Counted from the stretch's first letter, positions 45,177-54,363 are shown. The stretch: 64,000 nucleotides of DNA from Thermoguttaceae bacterium (GCA_025062105.1 JANXAQ010000144.1:44267-108266), one strand, 5' to 3'. Translations and numbers: made by a program. The notes: a model not told the origin generated them from the letters alone.

Positions 45177-46043
45177 GTGTTTGCCCTGGAACAATACGAA
45201 TTATTAGATTTTGGTCGAGGCCGACGGCTGGAGCGGTTTGGGTCTCTGGTGTTGGATCGGCCTTGTCCGGCGGCGGAAAAACTGCCCCAGGAGCAGCCGG
45301 AAATCTGGTCTCAAGCCCATGCCCGCTACCAACGGCTCGAAGGGGGCAAAGGCCAGTGGGTTCTCCTGCAACCTGACCTGCCCGATCGGTGGACAATCCA
45401 ACATCCGCCGTTCCAATTAGAACTAAAACGGACCGAATTTGGCCAAGTCGGTCTCTTTCCGGAACATGCCGTCCACTGGGATTGGACCAGCAAGCAGATA
45501 GCGGAAACGGCGGTCTCCAGCGAAGCTCCGGTCAAACTCTTGCATTTATTTGCTTACACGGGTGGCGGCACCTTGGCCGCCGCGGCTGCCGGCGCCGAAG
45601 TCGTCCATGTGGATGCGGCCAAAAATGTAGTGGCCTGGGCTCGGCGAAACGCCGCTTTGTCCGGTTTGGCCGATCGGCCTATCCGCTGGATCGTTGAAGA
45701 CGTACGTAAATACTGCAAACGGGCTCTACGCCGCGGCGAACAGTTCCAAGCGGTCCTGCTAGACCCACCCACCTATGGACATGGTGCCCACGGCGAAGTC
45801 TGGCGCCTCGATCGAGATCTGCCCGAATTACTAGAACTTTGCGCCCGTTTGACCACCAAAGACCGACAGTGGATTCTGCTGACGGCCCATACCCCCGGAT
45901 TTGGGCCCAAACGGCTTCGCCAACTCGTGGCACGATACTTTGACGACCCAGGACCCGATCGACTCACCGCAGGCCGGTTGCTCCTGCTTACCCGCACCGG
46001 CCGGGCACTACCTAGCGGCGTATTCGTCCGCTGGCAACGCTAA
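45177..46043 (+). CDS. Class I SAM-dependent methyltransferase, RlmI-like
   Basis: A 288-residue methyltransferase of the RlmI/RlmK-type group (COG1092), which modifies C5 of cytosine or N7 of guanine in 23S rRNA. After an N-terminal beta-rich part comes the SAM motif LLHLFAYTGGGTLAAAAAGA, then VVHVDAAKNVVAWARRNAAL, WIVEDVRKYCKRALRRG and the catalytic VLLDPPTYGHG. The usual PUA domain of RlmI is missing and the usual second catalytic Cys is not evident, so the exact target is open. Start is GTG 45177 with AAAGGA ten bases upstream. A single gene. Confidence 0.82.
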   Translation: MFALEQYELLDFGRGRRLERFGSLVLDRPCPAAEKLPQEQPEIWSQAHARYQRLEGGKGQWVLLQPDLPDRWTIQHPPFQLELKRTEFGQVGLFPEHAVHWDWTSKQIAETAVSSEAPVKLLHLFAYTGGGTLAAAAAGAEVVHVDAAKNVVAWARRNAALSGLADRPIRWIVEDVRKYCKRALRRGEQFQAVLLDPPTYGHGAHGEVWRLDRDLPELLELCARLTTKDRQWILLTAHTPGFGPKRLRQLVARYFDDPGPDRLTAGRLLLLTRTGRALPSGVFVRWQR

Positions 46044-46216
46044 ACAAAAGCAAAGATCCTCTCCTCACCAATACCACAGTCTGACTGCTGCCAAGGCGAG
46101 AAACCTAAGACATCTAAAGGCATAGCAAACCCAGAGATCTACAAGCGTTGCGCTTCTAACAAAACGGAGTTTCCTACCCCCCAAGGTGGCAGGAAACATG
46201 TCAAAAACATCTAGAT

Positions 46217-46404
46217 GGAACCTCTGCAAAATCCTGCACACACAGTGAACTTTGTCAACATTTCATTCTCTAGCCGATCGACTGCCCTCCCTGGACACCT
46301 ACATCGATTGGGTGCTTGCAATGCTAGCAGCTCTATATGTTCTGTTAGAAGAAGCACAGCCAAAATGGGATCAAAATATCCCTTTTGAATTATGCAGCGG
46401 TTCT
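46217..46404 (+). repeat. Family A element
   Basis: GGAACCTCTGCAAAATCC to GCAGCGGTTCT, bracketed by TAGAT on both sides. Confidence 0.88.
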
Positions 46405-46545
46405 TAGATTTTCATTTAGTGAGAGGCTTTTAGTTTCTGGATCTCTGTGGCACTGAGAATTCGCCTTCCTGGATCTATTGGGCCAAACCGCCCTGCTCAT
46501 TTGTTGAGATGATCTGTTTCCCATTAAGCTCCCGATGGAATCTTA

Positions 46546-46695
46546 GCACCGCTTTTGCCATTTTTAGCTTCCTGCTGGTAGACCAATGTTCTAACTGCTT
46601 GTAAATGTTGGGGTTAGGAAATTTATGTGATCAAAAAGAGAGTTCGTCGTAACTCCTGCAAACAAAAGGAGTTAAGAAAAATGGCAAAAGTCGAG
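46546..46695 (-). repeat. Family B element
   Basis: CACCGCTTTTGCCATTTTTAG to GGCAAAAGTCGAG, followed directly by C. Confidence 0.8.
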
Positions 46696-46698
46696 CTA

Positions 46699-46858
46699 AG
46701 AGGCTGTACTAAAATGGGGACTTGGCTGGTTTCCCATGGGTTTTGGCCGACCGGCTCCTATCCTTCAGACTCCTTAAAAACAGGGATGTTAGAGATTCTG
46801 GAGAATTGAGGAAGGAAAACTCCTTTCATCATAGAAAATGCTTTTTCAGACAGCCTCT
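46699..46858 (+). repeat. Family C element
   Basis: AGAGGCTGTACTAAAATGGGG to CTTTTTCAGACAGCCTCT, 160 bp, one of the best preserved copies. Confidence 0.9.
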
Positions 46859-46892
46859 TAAAAAGTGGAAAGACGCCGATCCCCAGCAATAC

Positions 46893-46933
46893 TTCAGAGG
46901 CTATCCTAAAAGGCAGTTTCTATGGGATGAAAG
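46893..46933 (-). repeat. Family C fragment
   Basis: AGAGGCTATCCTAAAAGG and CTATGGGATGAAAGG, the reverse-orientation start of family C, cut by the following A element. Confidence 0.6.
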
Positions 46934-46934
46934 G

Positions 46935-47106
46935 GGAACTTCTACATAATTCGAGGGATACCGGGACTGGCCCAATATATTGGGTTGCAAGCACTGCTAG
47001 CAACGTACATAGAGTAGCTGTTTAAATGGCAATAGTCAAAAGTCAAAGCCTACTGGATCAAAAGTTCATAGCGTCCACTATATGTTCAGTATTACGCAGA
47101 GGTTCC
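46935..47106 (-). repeat. Family A element
   Basis: Reverse copy, GGAACTTCTACATAATTCG to TACGCAGAGGTTCC. Confidence 0.82.
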
Positions 47107-47139
47107 ACAGGTAAATTCTCTAGAAGCCCTACAACTCGA

Positions 47140-47330
47140 GGAACCCCTGGCAAGATACTGAACATGGAGTGGATTTTAGGAATTTTGATTCGGTAGGGGA
47201 TTGCCCCTCATACAAAAGCCTACTCTATGTAGATGGGTAGCAGTGCTGGCAACCCTATCGGTGGGGTTAAAAGGGAGGGGGGCATCCAAATGATGTAAAA
47301 ATATCTCCCTTGAATCATATAGAGGCTTCT
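47140..47330 (+). repeat. Family A element adjoining the TerC gene
   Basis: GGAACCCCTGGCAAGATACTG to TATAGAGGCTTCT. Its last base immediately precedes the TerC stop codon (47331-47333). Confidence 0.85.
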
Positions 47331-48431
47331 TTACTGATTTAAAGACCTTTGGAAAGCACTGGTCTTTGGCGAATCATTAGGAGAATTATCTGATTCGGTG
47401 CGAGCTTCCCAGCCATACTTTTCCGAAGGAATCTCTGGTTCCTCCCAGGATTCAAGCATCTGTTGCTTTTCCCGCCGCGTCGCTACCATCGAAGCCAAAA
47501 TGGAAATACCCAACAGCGTCGCTACTACCCCCAAAGAAACTGCTGGAGAAATCAGATGTCCATGGGATGGGATCCAACCAGCGTGTTTGGCTCCATACTC
47601 GCCGATCATTTTTAGGCCAATAAATGCCAAGACTGCGCTGAGTCCATAATGGAGATAACAGAAAAGTTCCATGAGTCCGGCCAGCAGGAAGTAAAGGGCT
47701 CGAAGTCCTAAGATAGCAAACACATTCGAGGAAAAGGCGATAAACCGGTCCTGAGTAATTCCAATAATGGCCGGCACACTATCGATGGCAAATAGCAGAT
47801 CGGTGCTCTCAACCACCAGAAGCACCAACAGTAAGGGGGTAATGCACCATCGACCTGCTTCCCGGATGAAGAACCGCTGACCATATTGGTGATGATCTCC
47901 TCGGCAAACGCGCAGGCATCGGCGACCAAACCGCAGGAGGAGATTTTTTTCCGGATGGACTTCGTCGCCAGTGTGCCGGGCCAATTTGTAAGCTGTGTAC
48001 AAAAGAAATGATCCAAAAATCGGGAGCACGATTTTAAAATGTTCGATCAAGCTGATACCTGCCAAAATGAAAACAAGCCGCATCCCAATCGCCCCCAAAA
48101 TCCCCCAAAACAATATCCGATATTGATACATTACCGGCACATGGAAAAACCGGAAGATCACTGCAAAGACAAACAGATTGTCCATTGAGAGGGATTTTTC
48201 GACTAAAAAGCCTGTCAGAAATAGCATCCCCGCATGGTTTCCCTGCCACCACCATAAAAAGGCGTTAAAAGCAAGCCCCATAGCGATCCAGAAAATGGTG
48301 AACGAAACTGATTCTAGCCTAGAAGGCGGGTGCGCCTCCCGATGGAAGACAAAAAGATCCAGGAATAACAAAAAGAGCACAAATAGCGCAAAAGCTCCCC
48401 AATGCCAAAGCTGCACTTGCGCTACCAGCAT
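47331..48431 (-). CDS. TerC/Alx-family membrane protein
   Basis: A 366-residue integral membrane protein of the TerC family, whose members (tellurite resistance TerC, the Mn exporter Alx) move or handle metal ions. About eight or nine TM segments; hallmark features are LFLDLFVFHREAHPPS near the N-terminus, LFLTGFLVEKSLSMDNLFVF and VVESTDLLFAIDSVPAIIGI, each with conserved acidic residues in the membrane, and NVFAILGLRALYFLLAG. A histidine/arginine-rich loop sits in the middle (FGRRCLRVCRGDHHQYGQ). Start ATG 48431 has only a weak ribosome site. I looked for a yybP-ykoY Mn riboswitch upstream and saw none. The stop codon directly abuts an A element. Confidence 0.92.
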   Translation of the reverse strand: MLVAQVQLWHWGAFALFVLFLLFLDLFVFHREAHPPSRLESVSFTIFWIAMGLAFNAFLWWWQGNHAGMLFLTGFLVEKSLSMDNLFVFAVIFRFFHVPVMYQYRILFWGILGAIGMRLVFILAGISLIEHFKIVLPIFGSFLLYTAYKLARHTGDEVHPEKNLLLRFGRRCLRVCRGDHHQYGQRFFIREAGRWCITPLLLVLLVVESTDLLFAIDSVPAIIGITQDRFIAFSSNVFAILGLRALYFLLAGLMELFCYLHYGLSAVLAFIGLKMIGEYGAKHAGWIPSHGHLISPAVSLGVVATLLGISILASMVATRREKQQMLESWEEPEIPSEKYGWEARTESDNSPNDSPKTSAFQRSLNQ

Positions 48432-48626
48432 CTGAGTGTCCTATGCCATCAGAAGTCTCTAGGGCAGCGGCTTTCCCACGATGGATGGGTTTCCAAGCAG
48501 GGGAAAACAGCTTATAGATCCGCTTGGCCGATTCTAAGCGGCTGAACGCAGGTAACTAGGTATCTTACGGAGGAATCGCAGCCAGAGCAAGCGCAAGATG
48601 GCCAAGGCGGTGGCTGACATTGTCAG

Positions 48627-48735
48627 AGGCTGTCCTGAAATTAGGATTTTGTCGCTTTTTAAATGGATTTTGGCCTACCGGTCCCCCCTTCTCGACACTT
48701 CTTCCTTTAAATGGTTTTTCGAGAGGGATTTTTCT
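48627..48735 (+). repeat. Family C element, right arm missing
   Basis: AGAGGCTGTCCTGAAATTAGG, then TTTTGGCCTACCGGTCC and CGAGAGGGATTTTTCT before the B element. Confidence 0.65.
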
Positions 48736-48737
48736 AG

Positions 48738-48889
48738 CTCGACTTTTGCCTTTTTGGCCCTTTTGTCGAAAGAAAAAAGCCACAACTGTTTGGAATTACT
48801 GGCGTTAGGAAATTGCGTGAGCAAAAGGAAGATCTGCCGTAACTCCTGAGCTAAAAAGCAGTTAGGAAAAAAATGGCAAAAAGCCAAGT
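48738..48889 (-). repeat. Family B element
   Basis: CTCGACTTTTGCCTTTTTGG to AATGGCAAAAAGCCAAG; very like 5125. Confidence 0.8.
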
Positions 48890-49074
48890 TATAGAGGACT
48901 CTGGTTCATCTCTTCTCAGCCGACTAGGAGAAACAGAGGGGGAGAAAACTTTCTAATTTCTGTTTTCCAAAGTTTTTAGGTTTCCTAATTTTTTTCGACT
49001 TTGTTTTTCTAAATTACCCATTTTCTCCGAATGGATGGTTCCGATATTGTTCTGCCGAACTATTCCAATTCGCC

Positions 49075-49222
49075 TAAACTGGCTCTTATTCCTACCTGCT
49101 TTTGGTCCAATATTTACCAGGAGACTTCTTTTTGCTCACTCCATTTCCTAACTCTAATAGTTGCAAAGAGTTAGAGATTTCTCCTTCCTGGGGGAGGCCC
49201 AAACTGACAGAAGGAGAGCTAC
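49075..49222 (+). repeat. Family B element, arms decayed
   Basis: The core TCCAATATTTACCAGGAGAC, CTTTTTGCTCACTCCATTTC and AGAGTTAGAGATTTCTCC is clear; terminal arms are poor. Confidence 0.6.
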
Positions 49223-49496
49223 ACTGAGGACAAACAATTGCTCATTGCAGGGCTTACGCCACCCGGGAGAGGAGGATTTTTCTTCCTTGGTAGGGGATGT
49301 AGTGAGATATGTATCTCGCAGTACTGTTAATATAGAGGAAATAGATAAATTAAATAAAATGTGTAATATACTGGGTGATGTACGAAAGGAAAAAAAGCCG
49401 CCGAGAAAATCCTTTTGGGAAGGGATAACCCTCTTTATTAGGTATAACAAATACCCTGTTATAGTGTGATACAAAGAGAGAAAAAAACCTCTACTC
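49223..49496. other. AT-rich spacer upstream of tRNA-Gly
   Basis: The base composition differs visibly from its surroundings (long A/T runs around 49310-49480). One 102-codon frame crosses it, with neither ribosome site nor recognisable motif. CCTGTTATAG and GGTATAACAA are weak inverted parts. Confidence 0.5.
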
Positions 49497-49524
49497 TTGC
49501 AGATCTTTTGGAGGAATCTATAAT
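49497..49524 (+). promoter_or_regulatory. Promoter of tRNA-Gly
   Basis: TTGCAG (49497-49502), 16-base spacer, consensus TATAAT (49519-49524), 55 bases before the mature tRNA. Confidence 0.65.
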
Positions 49525-49579
49525 GATCCATTAAGAGGCAAGGGTTTAGATCGGCTTTGGAAGAGGTAGGCAGTAGCAA

Positions 49580-49652
49580 GCGGGTGTAGCTCAGGTGGTA
49601 GAGCACGACGTTGCCAACGTCGTTGTCGTGGGTTCGAGTCCCATCACCCGCT
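49580..49652 (+). tRNA. tRNA-Gly (anticodon GCC)
   Basis: Acceptor arms GCGGGTG/CACCCGC, D arm GCTCAGGTGGTAGAGC, anticodon loop TTGCCAA between CGACG and CGTCG reading GCC, T arm GTGGGTTCGAGTCCCAT. No CCA is encoded. Confidence 0.97.
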
Positions 49653-49662
49653 CTCTGTCCCC

Positions 49663-49690
49663 AAGCTACCTGGGCAGGTGGCTTTAATTC
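49663..49690 (+). terminator. Intrinsic terminator after tRNA-Gly
   Basis: AAGCTACCTG and CAGGTGGCTT form a 10-bp stem with a two-base GG centre (a larger loop in practice), then TTAATTCT. Confidence 0.55.
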
Positions 49691-50212
49691 TCCCCTCTGT
49701 GGCTCCTGTTGGATGGATACCCCTTTTAAAAAGCCTTCTCAGTGTGTCTGATCGTTAAGCGGTTGGCTTTTACCTCCTGCAGGGCTAGAGAAGGCGAGGG
49801 GGATCCTGGGGTGGGGCGGCTGATTTTGCCTTTTAGCCAAAAGGGAACCTTTCCGTCGAATGGCCGGGGCTTTATTTTTTTCCGCAGCACCGAGAGGGTG
49901 AGGGTGCGGCGGAAGAGATGGCCTAAGCCGGGCTTTTTGTCTCCTCACCCACACGGCCTGCTCTGCTGCTAGGCCTCTTCCATAAAAGGGGAGAGGTAAA
50001 TTACTTGCCTCGGCGGAAGTGTTCCGCCAAGCAATTCTCTGTGGGCTGACATTTATTGCTTGTATTGTTTGCCGGGGGCCTGAGGAGGTTAAACAGCACG
50101 GTCTTATAAGGACCGGATAGCAGAGGGGGTGGTGGATGGGCTAGGAAGGTCTGTCGGAAAACCGACCGCTGGAAAAAGTCTCCTTTTCCCTGAGGAAGGA
50201 TGGTACAGAGCA
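49691..50212. other. Spacer without recognised gene
   Basis: GC-rich, with purine tracts (CACCGAGAGGGTGAGGGTG). The tig frame is open back to 50129 without a good start. No family A-F element is seen. Confidence 0.5.
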
Positions 50213-51799
50213 ATGTCCAATGTGGATGATCGGGAAGTTGACGAACAAGGCGGAGTGTTGGGAACGGAAAAACCTTTTGAGGCCGCTGAAGAATTAGACG
50301 AATCTGAGTTGGCCGTGGCCGAGGCACTGGTGGAGCAAATGCCGCCGCTTCGGTTGGAAGTGCAGGTGGAGGAGCGGGGCCCATGCCAGCGGCATATCCT
50401 AGTGAAAGTCTCGGAAGAGGACATCAAGCGGTATTTTGACCGAGAAATTCGGGAACTGATGCCGACGGCCCAGGTGCCGGGATTTCGGCCAGGTCGAGCT
50501 CCTCGCAAGTTGGTCGAACGTCGGTACCGCAAAGAGCTTTCCGACCGGATTAAAGCCACTTTAATTATGAAAGCCATTAGCCAGGTTAGCGAACAGAAGA
50601 AATTCACCGCCATTGGGGAGCCGGAGTTCGACATCGACGCAATTATTCTGCCGGAAGAAGGGCCGTTGGTATTTGAATTTGAGCTGGAGGTTCGGCCCGA
50701 GTTTCCGCTTCCGGAGTGGAAGGGTTTGGTTATCGAAAAGCCGGTCTGTGAGTTTGGCCGGGAGGATGTGGATCAGCTGTTGGAGCAGTTGTTGGCTCGG
50801 TGGGCTAGTTTGGTTCCTTACGAAGGTCCGGCGAAACTGGGGGATTATTTGAGTTGTGATATTACGGTTCAAGCCGACGGCGAGCCGATTGCCACCCATA
50901 AAGAGCAGATGTTTCGGCTGCGGCGTGTCCTTAGTTTTCCTGACGGGCGGATCGAAGGGATTGACCAGCTTTTGGTGGGTGCTCGGCCTGGAGACCGTCG
51001 GCAGACGGAGGTGCTGATTTCTGATCAAGCGCCCAGTCCACGCTGGCGGGGGCAGAAGCTGACTGTAGTCTTTGAGGTACGAGAAGTTAAACGCGTCGAA
51101 CTACCGGAACTGACCCAGGAGTTGTTGGGCCAGTGGGGCTTCTCCAACGAAGGAGAACTCCGCGATGCTCTGCTAGAACGCTTACAGCGACAGTTGGAAT
51201 ACCACCAACGGGAGTCGGCTCGTCGGCAGATCTCCCAACTATTGACCCAAGCCGCCAACTGGGAATTGCCCGAAAAGATGCTCCAACGCCAAAGCCGACG
51301 GGAATTGGAACGGATCGTCTTGGAATTGCAACGTAGCGGCTTTACCGACGAGGACATTCGCGCCCACGTCAACCTTCTTCAGCAGAGATCCCTAGAAATT
51401 ACCGCCCAACGGCTCCGTGAACATTTCATTCTGGAGCGAATCGCTGAAGAAGAAAAAATCGAGGCTACGGAGGAGGACTATCAACAGGAAATTTCGCTTA
51501 TTGCTATGGAAACTGGCGAAACGCCCCGGCGGGTCCGGGCCCGATTGGAAAAAGCAGGTCTGATGGATGTACTGCGCAATCAAGTAATCGAAAATAAGGT
51601 CATCCAACGGATTCTGGAGCATGCTCAATTTAAAGAAGTCCCCTATCAACCCAAACGGGAAGAGACTTTTGCTTTGGCAGTGCCTTTAACGGGCCCACCA
51701 CCCACGCCCTCGGCGGCAGGGGAACCCGCCCAGCCTTCAGAGGAAGCTGTTTCTCCGACTTCTACCCCGACTACTTCTGGTCCCCCGGGCCGGGCATAA
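50213..51799 (+). CDS. tig: Trigger factor
   Basis: Ribosome-associated chaperone that meets nascent chains at the exit tunnel. The 528-residue protein contains the ribosome-binding domain with the signature VPGFRPGRAPRKLVERRY, a PPIase-like central domain (KLGDYLSCDITVQADG onwards, weakly conserved), and the long helical C-terminal chaperone domain (LLTQAANWELPEKMLQRQSR, VIENKVIQRILEHAQF). It differs from most homologues by an acidic N-terminal extension of about 60 residues and a Pro/Ser/Thr-rich tail of about 40. ATG 50213 is chosen because GAGGAAGG lies upstream, although 13 bases away. The two clpP genes follow on the same strand, the usual tig-clpP order, but about 1 kb away with A, B and C elements between. 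Confidence 0.93.
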   Translation: MSNVDDREVDEQGGVLGTEKPFEAAEELDESELAVAEALVEQMPPLRLEVQVEERGPCQRHILVKVSEEDIKRYFDREIRELMPTAQVPGFRPGRAPRKLVERRYRKELSDRIKATLIMKAISQVSEQKKFTAIGEPEFDIDAIILPEEGPLVFEFELEVRPEFPLPEWKGLVIEKPVCEFGREDVDQLLEQLLARWASLVPYEGPAKLGDYLSCDITVQADGEPIATHKEQMFRLRRVLSFPDGRIEGIDQLLVGARPGDRRQTEVLISDQAPSPRWRGQKLTVVFEVREVKRVELPELTQELLGQWGFSNEGELRDALLERLQRQLEYHQRESARRQISQLLTQAANWELPEKMLQRQSRRELERIVLELQRSGFTDEDIRAHVNLLQQRSLEITAQRLREHFILERIAEEEKIEATEEDYQQEISLIAMETGETPRRVRARLEKAGLMDVLRNQVIENKVIQRILEHAQFKEVPYQPKREETFALAVPLTGPPPTPSAAGEPAQPSEEAVSPTSTPTTSGPPGRA

Positions 51800-51805
51800 T
51801 TTACA

Positions 51806-51991
51806 GGACCCCCTGCAAAATCCTGAACATAACGTGAACTTGGTGATTTTTTGATTCTGTAGGGTTCGATCCGCTTCATTCGAAAACCTACCCTATGTCG
51901 GTTGCTACCATTGGAAGCAACCATATATTGGATTAACGGTAGAAGGGCCCCAAATGGGTAAAATACCTCCTTTGCATTATGCAGCGATTCC
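51806..51991 (+). repeat. Family A element, young subtype
   Basis: GGACCCCCTGCAAAATCC to GCAGCGATTCC. It is almost identical, in opposite orientation, to 61287-61472; only about four differences were seen. Confidence 0.9.
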
Positions 51992-51998
51992 TACTAAG

Positions 51999-52145
51999 CT
52001 CGACTTTTGCCATTTTTCCTAACTTGGTTTACCTCCAAAAGTGGCGATGAGGCCACTTTTTGTTCATACATTTTCCTAAGTCTAATAGTTTCAAAGAGTT
52101 AGGACTTTGCCCCTTCGGCAGAAAGCGAAAATGGCAAAAGTCGAG
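51999..52145 (+). repeat. Family B element with 7-bp duplication
   Basis: CTCGACTTTTGCCATTTTTCC to GGCAAAAGTCGAG, flanked by TACTAAG on both sides (51992-51998, 52146-52152). Confidence 0.93.
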
Positions 52146-52150
52146 TACTA

Positions 52151-52300
52151 AGAGGCTGTCCGAAAAAGCATTCTCTATGATGAAAGGAGGTTTTCTTTCC
52201 ACATGTCCCAGAATCCCTCCTGTTTTTAAGGGGAGGATAGGAACCGGTCGACCAAGACCCCATGGGAAACCAGCCAGATCCCCATTTTAGGACAGCCTCT
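52151..52300 (-). repeat. Family C element
   Basis: AGAGGCTGTCCGAAAAAG to TTTTAGGACAGCCTCT, 150 bp, directly after the B duplicate. Confidence 0.88.
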
Positions 52301-52303
52301 AAG

Positions 52304-52431
52304 GTTGACGTTTGCCATTTTCCGGGTACAACCCCCTAAAATATTGGCGTTAGGAAATTTTGCGGAACAAACAGTCCTCAAAACCCAACTCCTTGAAATA
52401 AAAGAAGTTACAAAAATGGCAAAAGTCAACC
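52304..52431 (-). repeat. Family B element, compensated arms
   Basis: GTTGACGTTTGCCATTTTCC to AATGGCAAAAGTCAACC; both ends carry the same change (GTTGAC/GTCAAC), so pairing is kept. Bracketed by CTAAG. Confidence 0.8.
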
Positions 52432-52849
52432 TAAGATTCGATTGGGGTTTTTGGAAAGGGAAAAGTGAGCGTGGGATTTCAGTCGTGCGAAAACTTCGGC
52501 CTTGTCCACCATGCTAGAGGAACATTTGCAAAGTCCATGCTCTCTGAGGCGGGTTTTGACACCCTACATAGGAGGCGGAAAGACGAAAAGCACACAACGG
52601 CGACAATCCCACAAGGATGATTTGCCCTCTGCTTTGGGGGGCGCTAGCCCTTGGTGCTGGTGTCCCACAGCCGCTCCGGCCTGCGCCGGCTCATCATCCC
52701 CCGGAGGGGAGAAGGGAAAAATACGCCCAGTGCATTCTGGTGAACTGTTACAAGGAACACTAGCCTTATTTTCCCAATCTCTGCGGAAAACAACGCCATC
52801 TTTCACATAGTCTCTAGGTTTTCAGGTTAACCATTTCGGGTGAGCGACG
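52432..52849. other. Spacer upstream of clpP
   Basis: No family A-F element and no convincing frame. A proline/glycine-rich frame on the minus strand lacks a ribosome site. Confidence 0.5.
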
Positions 52850-53488
52850 ATGCCCAGCTATCGGGACTATCAGCGGCAACGGCAGATGCAGGTGGTGGAC
52901 CTGCTTTTGGAGAATCGGATCATTTTGTTGCATGGTCCGATCGACGGGGCCAATCCTGGGGCCAATCCGGCCGACATTATCATGAAGTTGCTCTATTTGC
53001 AGAGTGAGAATCGGCATAAGGACATTCATTTATATATTAATTCGCCGGGCGGCTCCGTGACTGGCACCCTGGCCATCTACGACACCATGCAGATTTTAAG
53101 TTGTCCGGTGGCTACGTATTGTGTGGGGCTAGCGGCCAGTGGGGCGGCCATCCTGTTGGCCGGTGGGGCCAAAGGAAAACGCTTCGCCTTGCCTCATTCC
53201 AAAGTGATGCTCCATCAGCCCTATGGGCAAGTGGGCGGCCAAGTCTCCGACATCGAAATCCAAGCCCAGGAAATTCTCGAAACCCGAGAGACACTCAATA
53301 AAATCTTGGCCTACCACACTGGACAGCCCATCGAACGTATCGCCGCCGACACCGACCGCGATTTCTACATGAATGCCGAAGAAGCCAAAGCCTACGGCAT
53401 CGTGGATGAAATCCTTACCAAACATAAAGCCCCCGAAGAAGAGGAAGAAGAAAAGCCTAAACAAGATCAAGATGAGGACGAAGACTGA
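52850..53488 (+). CDS. clpP: ClpP-type serine protease subunit, divergent copy
   Basis: A 212-residue ClpP. The catalytic triad positions are kept: Ser97 in GLAASGAAILL, His122 in KVMLHQP, Asp171 in DTDRDFYM. The nucleophile loop is unusual: canonical ClpP has GQ-(A/C)-AS-M-(A/G), here Gln is Leu and Met is Gly. The core LHGPIDGANPGANPADIIMK at the N-terminal side also differs from the normal VFL-G-I-D block, and the C-terminus is a very acidic tail (EEEEEEKPKQDQDEDED). Together with the second copy 193 bases downstream this suggests a mixed-ring ClpP1P2 protease with an unfoldase such as ClpX or ClpA/C, not in this window. Start ATG 52850 has GGGTGAG upstream. Confidence 0.93.
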   Translation: MPSYRDYQRQRQMQVVDLLLENRIILLHGPIDGANPGANPADIIMKLLYLQSENRHKDIHLYINSPGGSVTGTLAIYDTMQILSCPVATYCVGLAASGAAILLAGGAKGKRFALPHSKVMLHQPYGQVGGQVSDIEIQAQEILETRETLNKILAYHTGQPIERIAADTDRDFYMNAEEAKAYGIVDEILTKHKAPEEEEEEKPKQDQDEDED

Positions 53489-53681
53489 CTGGCCTATTGC
53501 TTTGGCGGGAAGAACTCAGAGCGTATCTCTGCCTTGAACAGCCTACAGATTGCTATCTTGCCACACATCGGGAAAGCAATCTGTTTCCGGTACATTGGCA
53601 ACGCAATGGGGACCATAGCTTTTTCCTCTGATGGAAGCCGCTGTTTGGAGGCTCTTCCCATAAACCAGAAGGAAACTCCCT

Positions 53682-54356
53682 ATGCCACTGATTCCGTTTG
53701 TGATTGAAAAAAGCGGTCGAGAAGAGCGGGCTATGGATATCTACAGCCGCCTGCTCAAAGACCGGATTGTCTTTTTAGGTACTACCATTACCGATGAGGT
53801 GGCCAACAGTGTGGTAGCGCAGTTACTGTTTTTACAGTCAGAAGATCCGAAAGCAGATATTCATTTATATATAAACTCGCCGGGTGGCTCCGTAACCGCA
53901 GGACTGGCCATCTATGACACCATGCAGTTTATCAGTTGTGATGTGGCCACTTACTGTATTGGTCAGTGCGCATCGATGGCTGCGGTGCTTTTGGCCGCAG
54001 GCACCAAAGGCAAACGCTACGCCCTGCCCAACTCCCGCATCATGATCCATCAGCCTATGGCTGGCGTCGAAGGCACCGCCGCCGATATCATGATCCACGC
54101 CAAAGAATTTAAAGCCATTAAAGATCGCCTCAATCGTATTCTCCTGAAACATACCGGCCACCCGCTAGAAAAGATCGAAAAAGATACCGACCGAGATCGC
54201 TTCATGTCCGCCGAAGAGGCAAAAGACTACGGTCTGATCGATCGGGTCTTGGAACGCCTCTCAGAAGTCTCTTCTCCTGCCGCTTCGGCTGCGGTTAGTA
54301 GTCCGCCACCCAATACCGATCGGCCATCTCCAGAAAGCTCCTCATCTGCTTCCTAA
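53682..54356 (+). CDS. clpP: ClpP protease subunit, canonical copy
   Basis: The 224-residue second ClpP follows the usual pattern closely: [40 protein letters not shown], Ser98 in [11 protein letters not shown], His123 in [10 protein letters not shown] and Asp172 in [23 protein letters not shown] 53682 has AAGGAAA eight bases upstream. The C-terminal extension of about 30 residues is rich in Ser, Pro and Ala instead of acidic as in the first copy. It probably forms the standard ring, alone or with the first copy. Four bases after its stop region the TTTA duplication of an A element begins. Confidence 0.96.
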   Translation: MPLIPFVIEKSGREERAMDIYSRLLKDRIVFLGTTITDEVANSVVAQLLFLQSEDPKADIHLYINSPGGSVTAGLAIYDTMQFISCDVATYCIGQCASMAAVLLAAGTKGKRYALPNSRIMIHQPMAGVEGTAADIMIHAKEFKAIKDRLNRILLKHTGHPLEKIEKDTDRDRFMSAEEAKDYGLIDRVLERLSEVSSPAASAAVSSPPPNTDRPSPESSSSAS

Positions 54357-54363
54357 GCCTTTA

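Noticed and set aside
48432..48600. A manganese (yybP-ykoY) riboswitch upstream of the TerC gene
   Set aside because: The characteristic paired conserved loops were not found on the minus strand.
49161..49469. A 102-codon frame upstream of tRNA-Gly
   Set aside because: Starts inside a worn B element, has no ribosome site and crosses an AT-rich patch.
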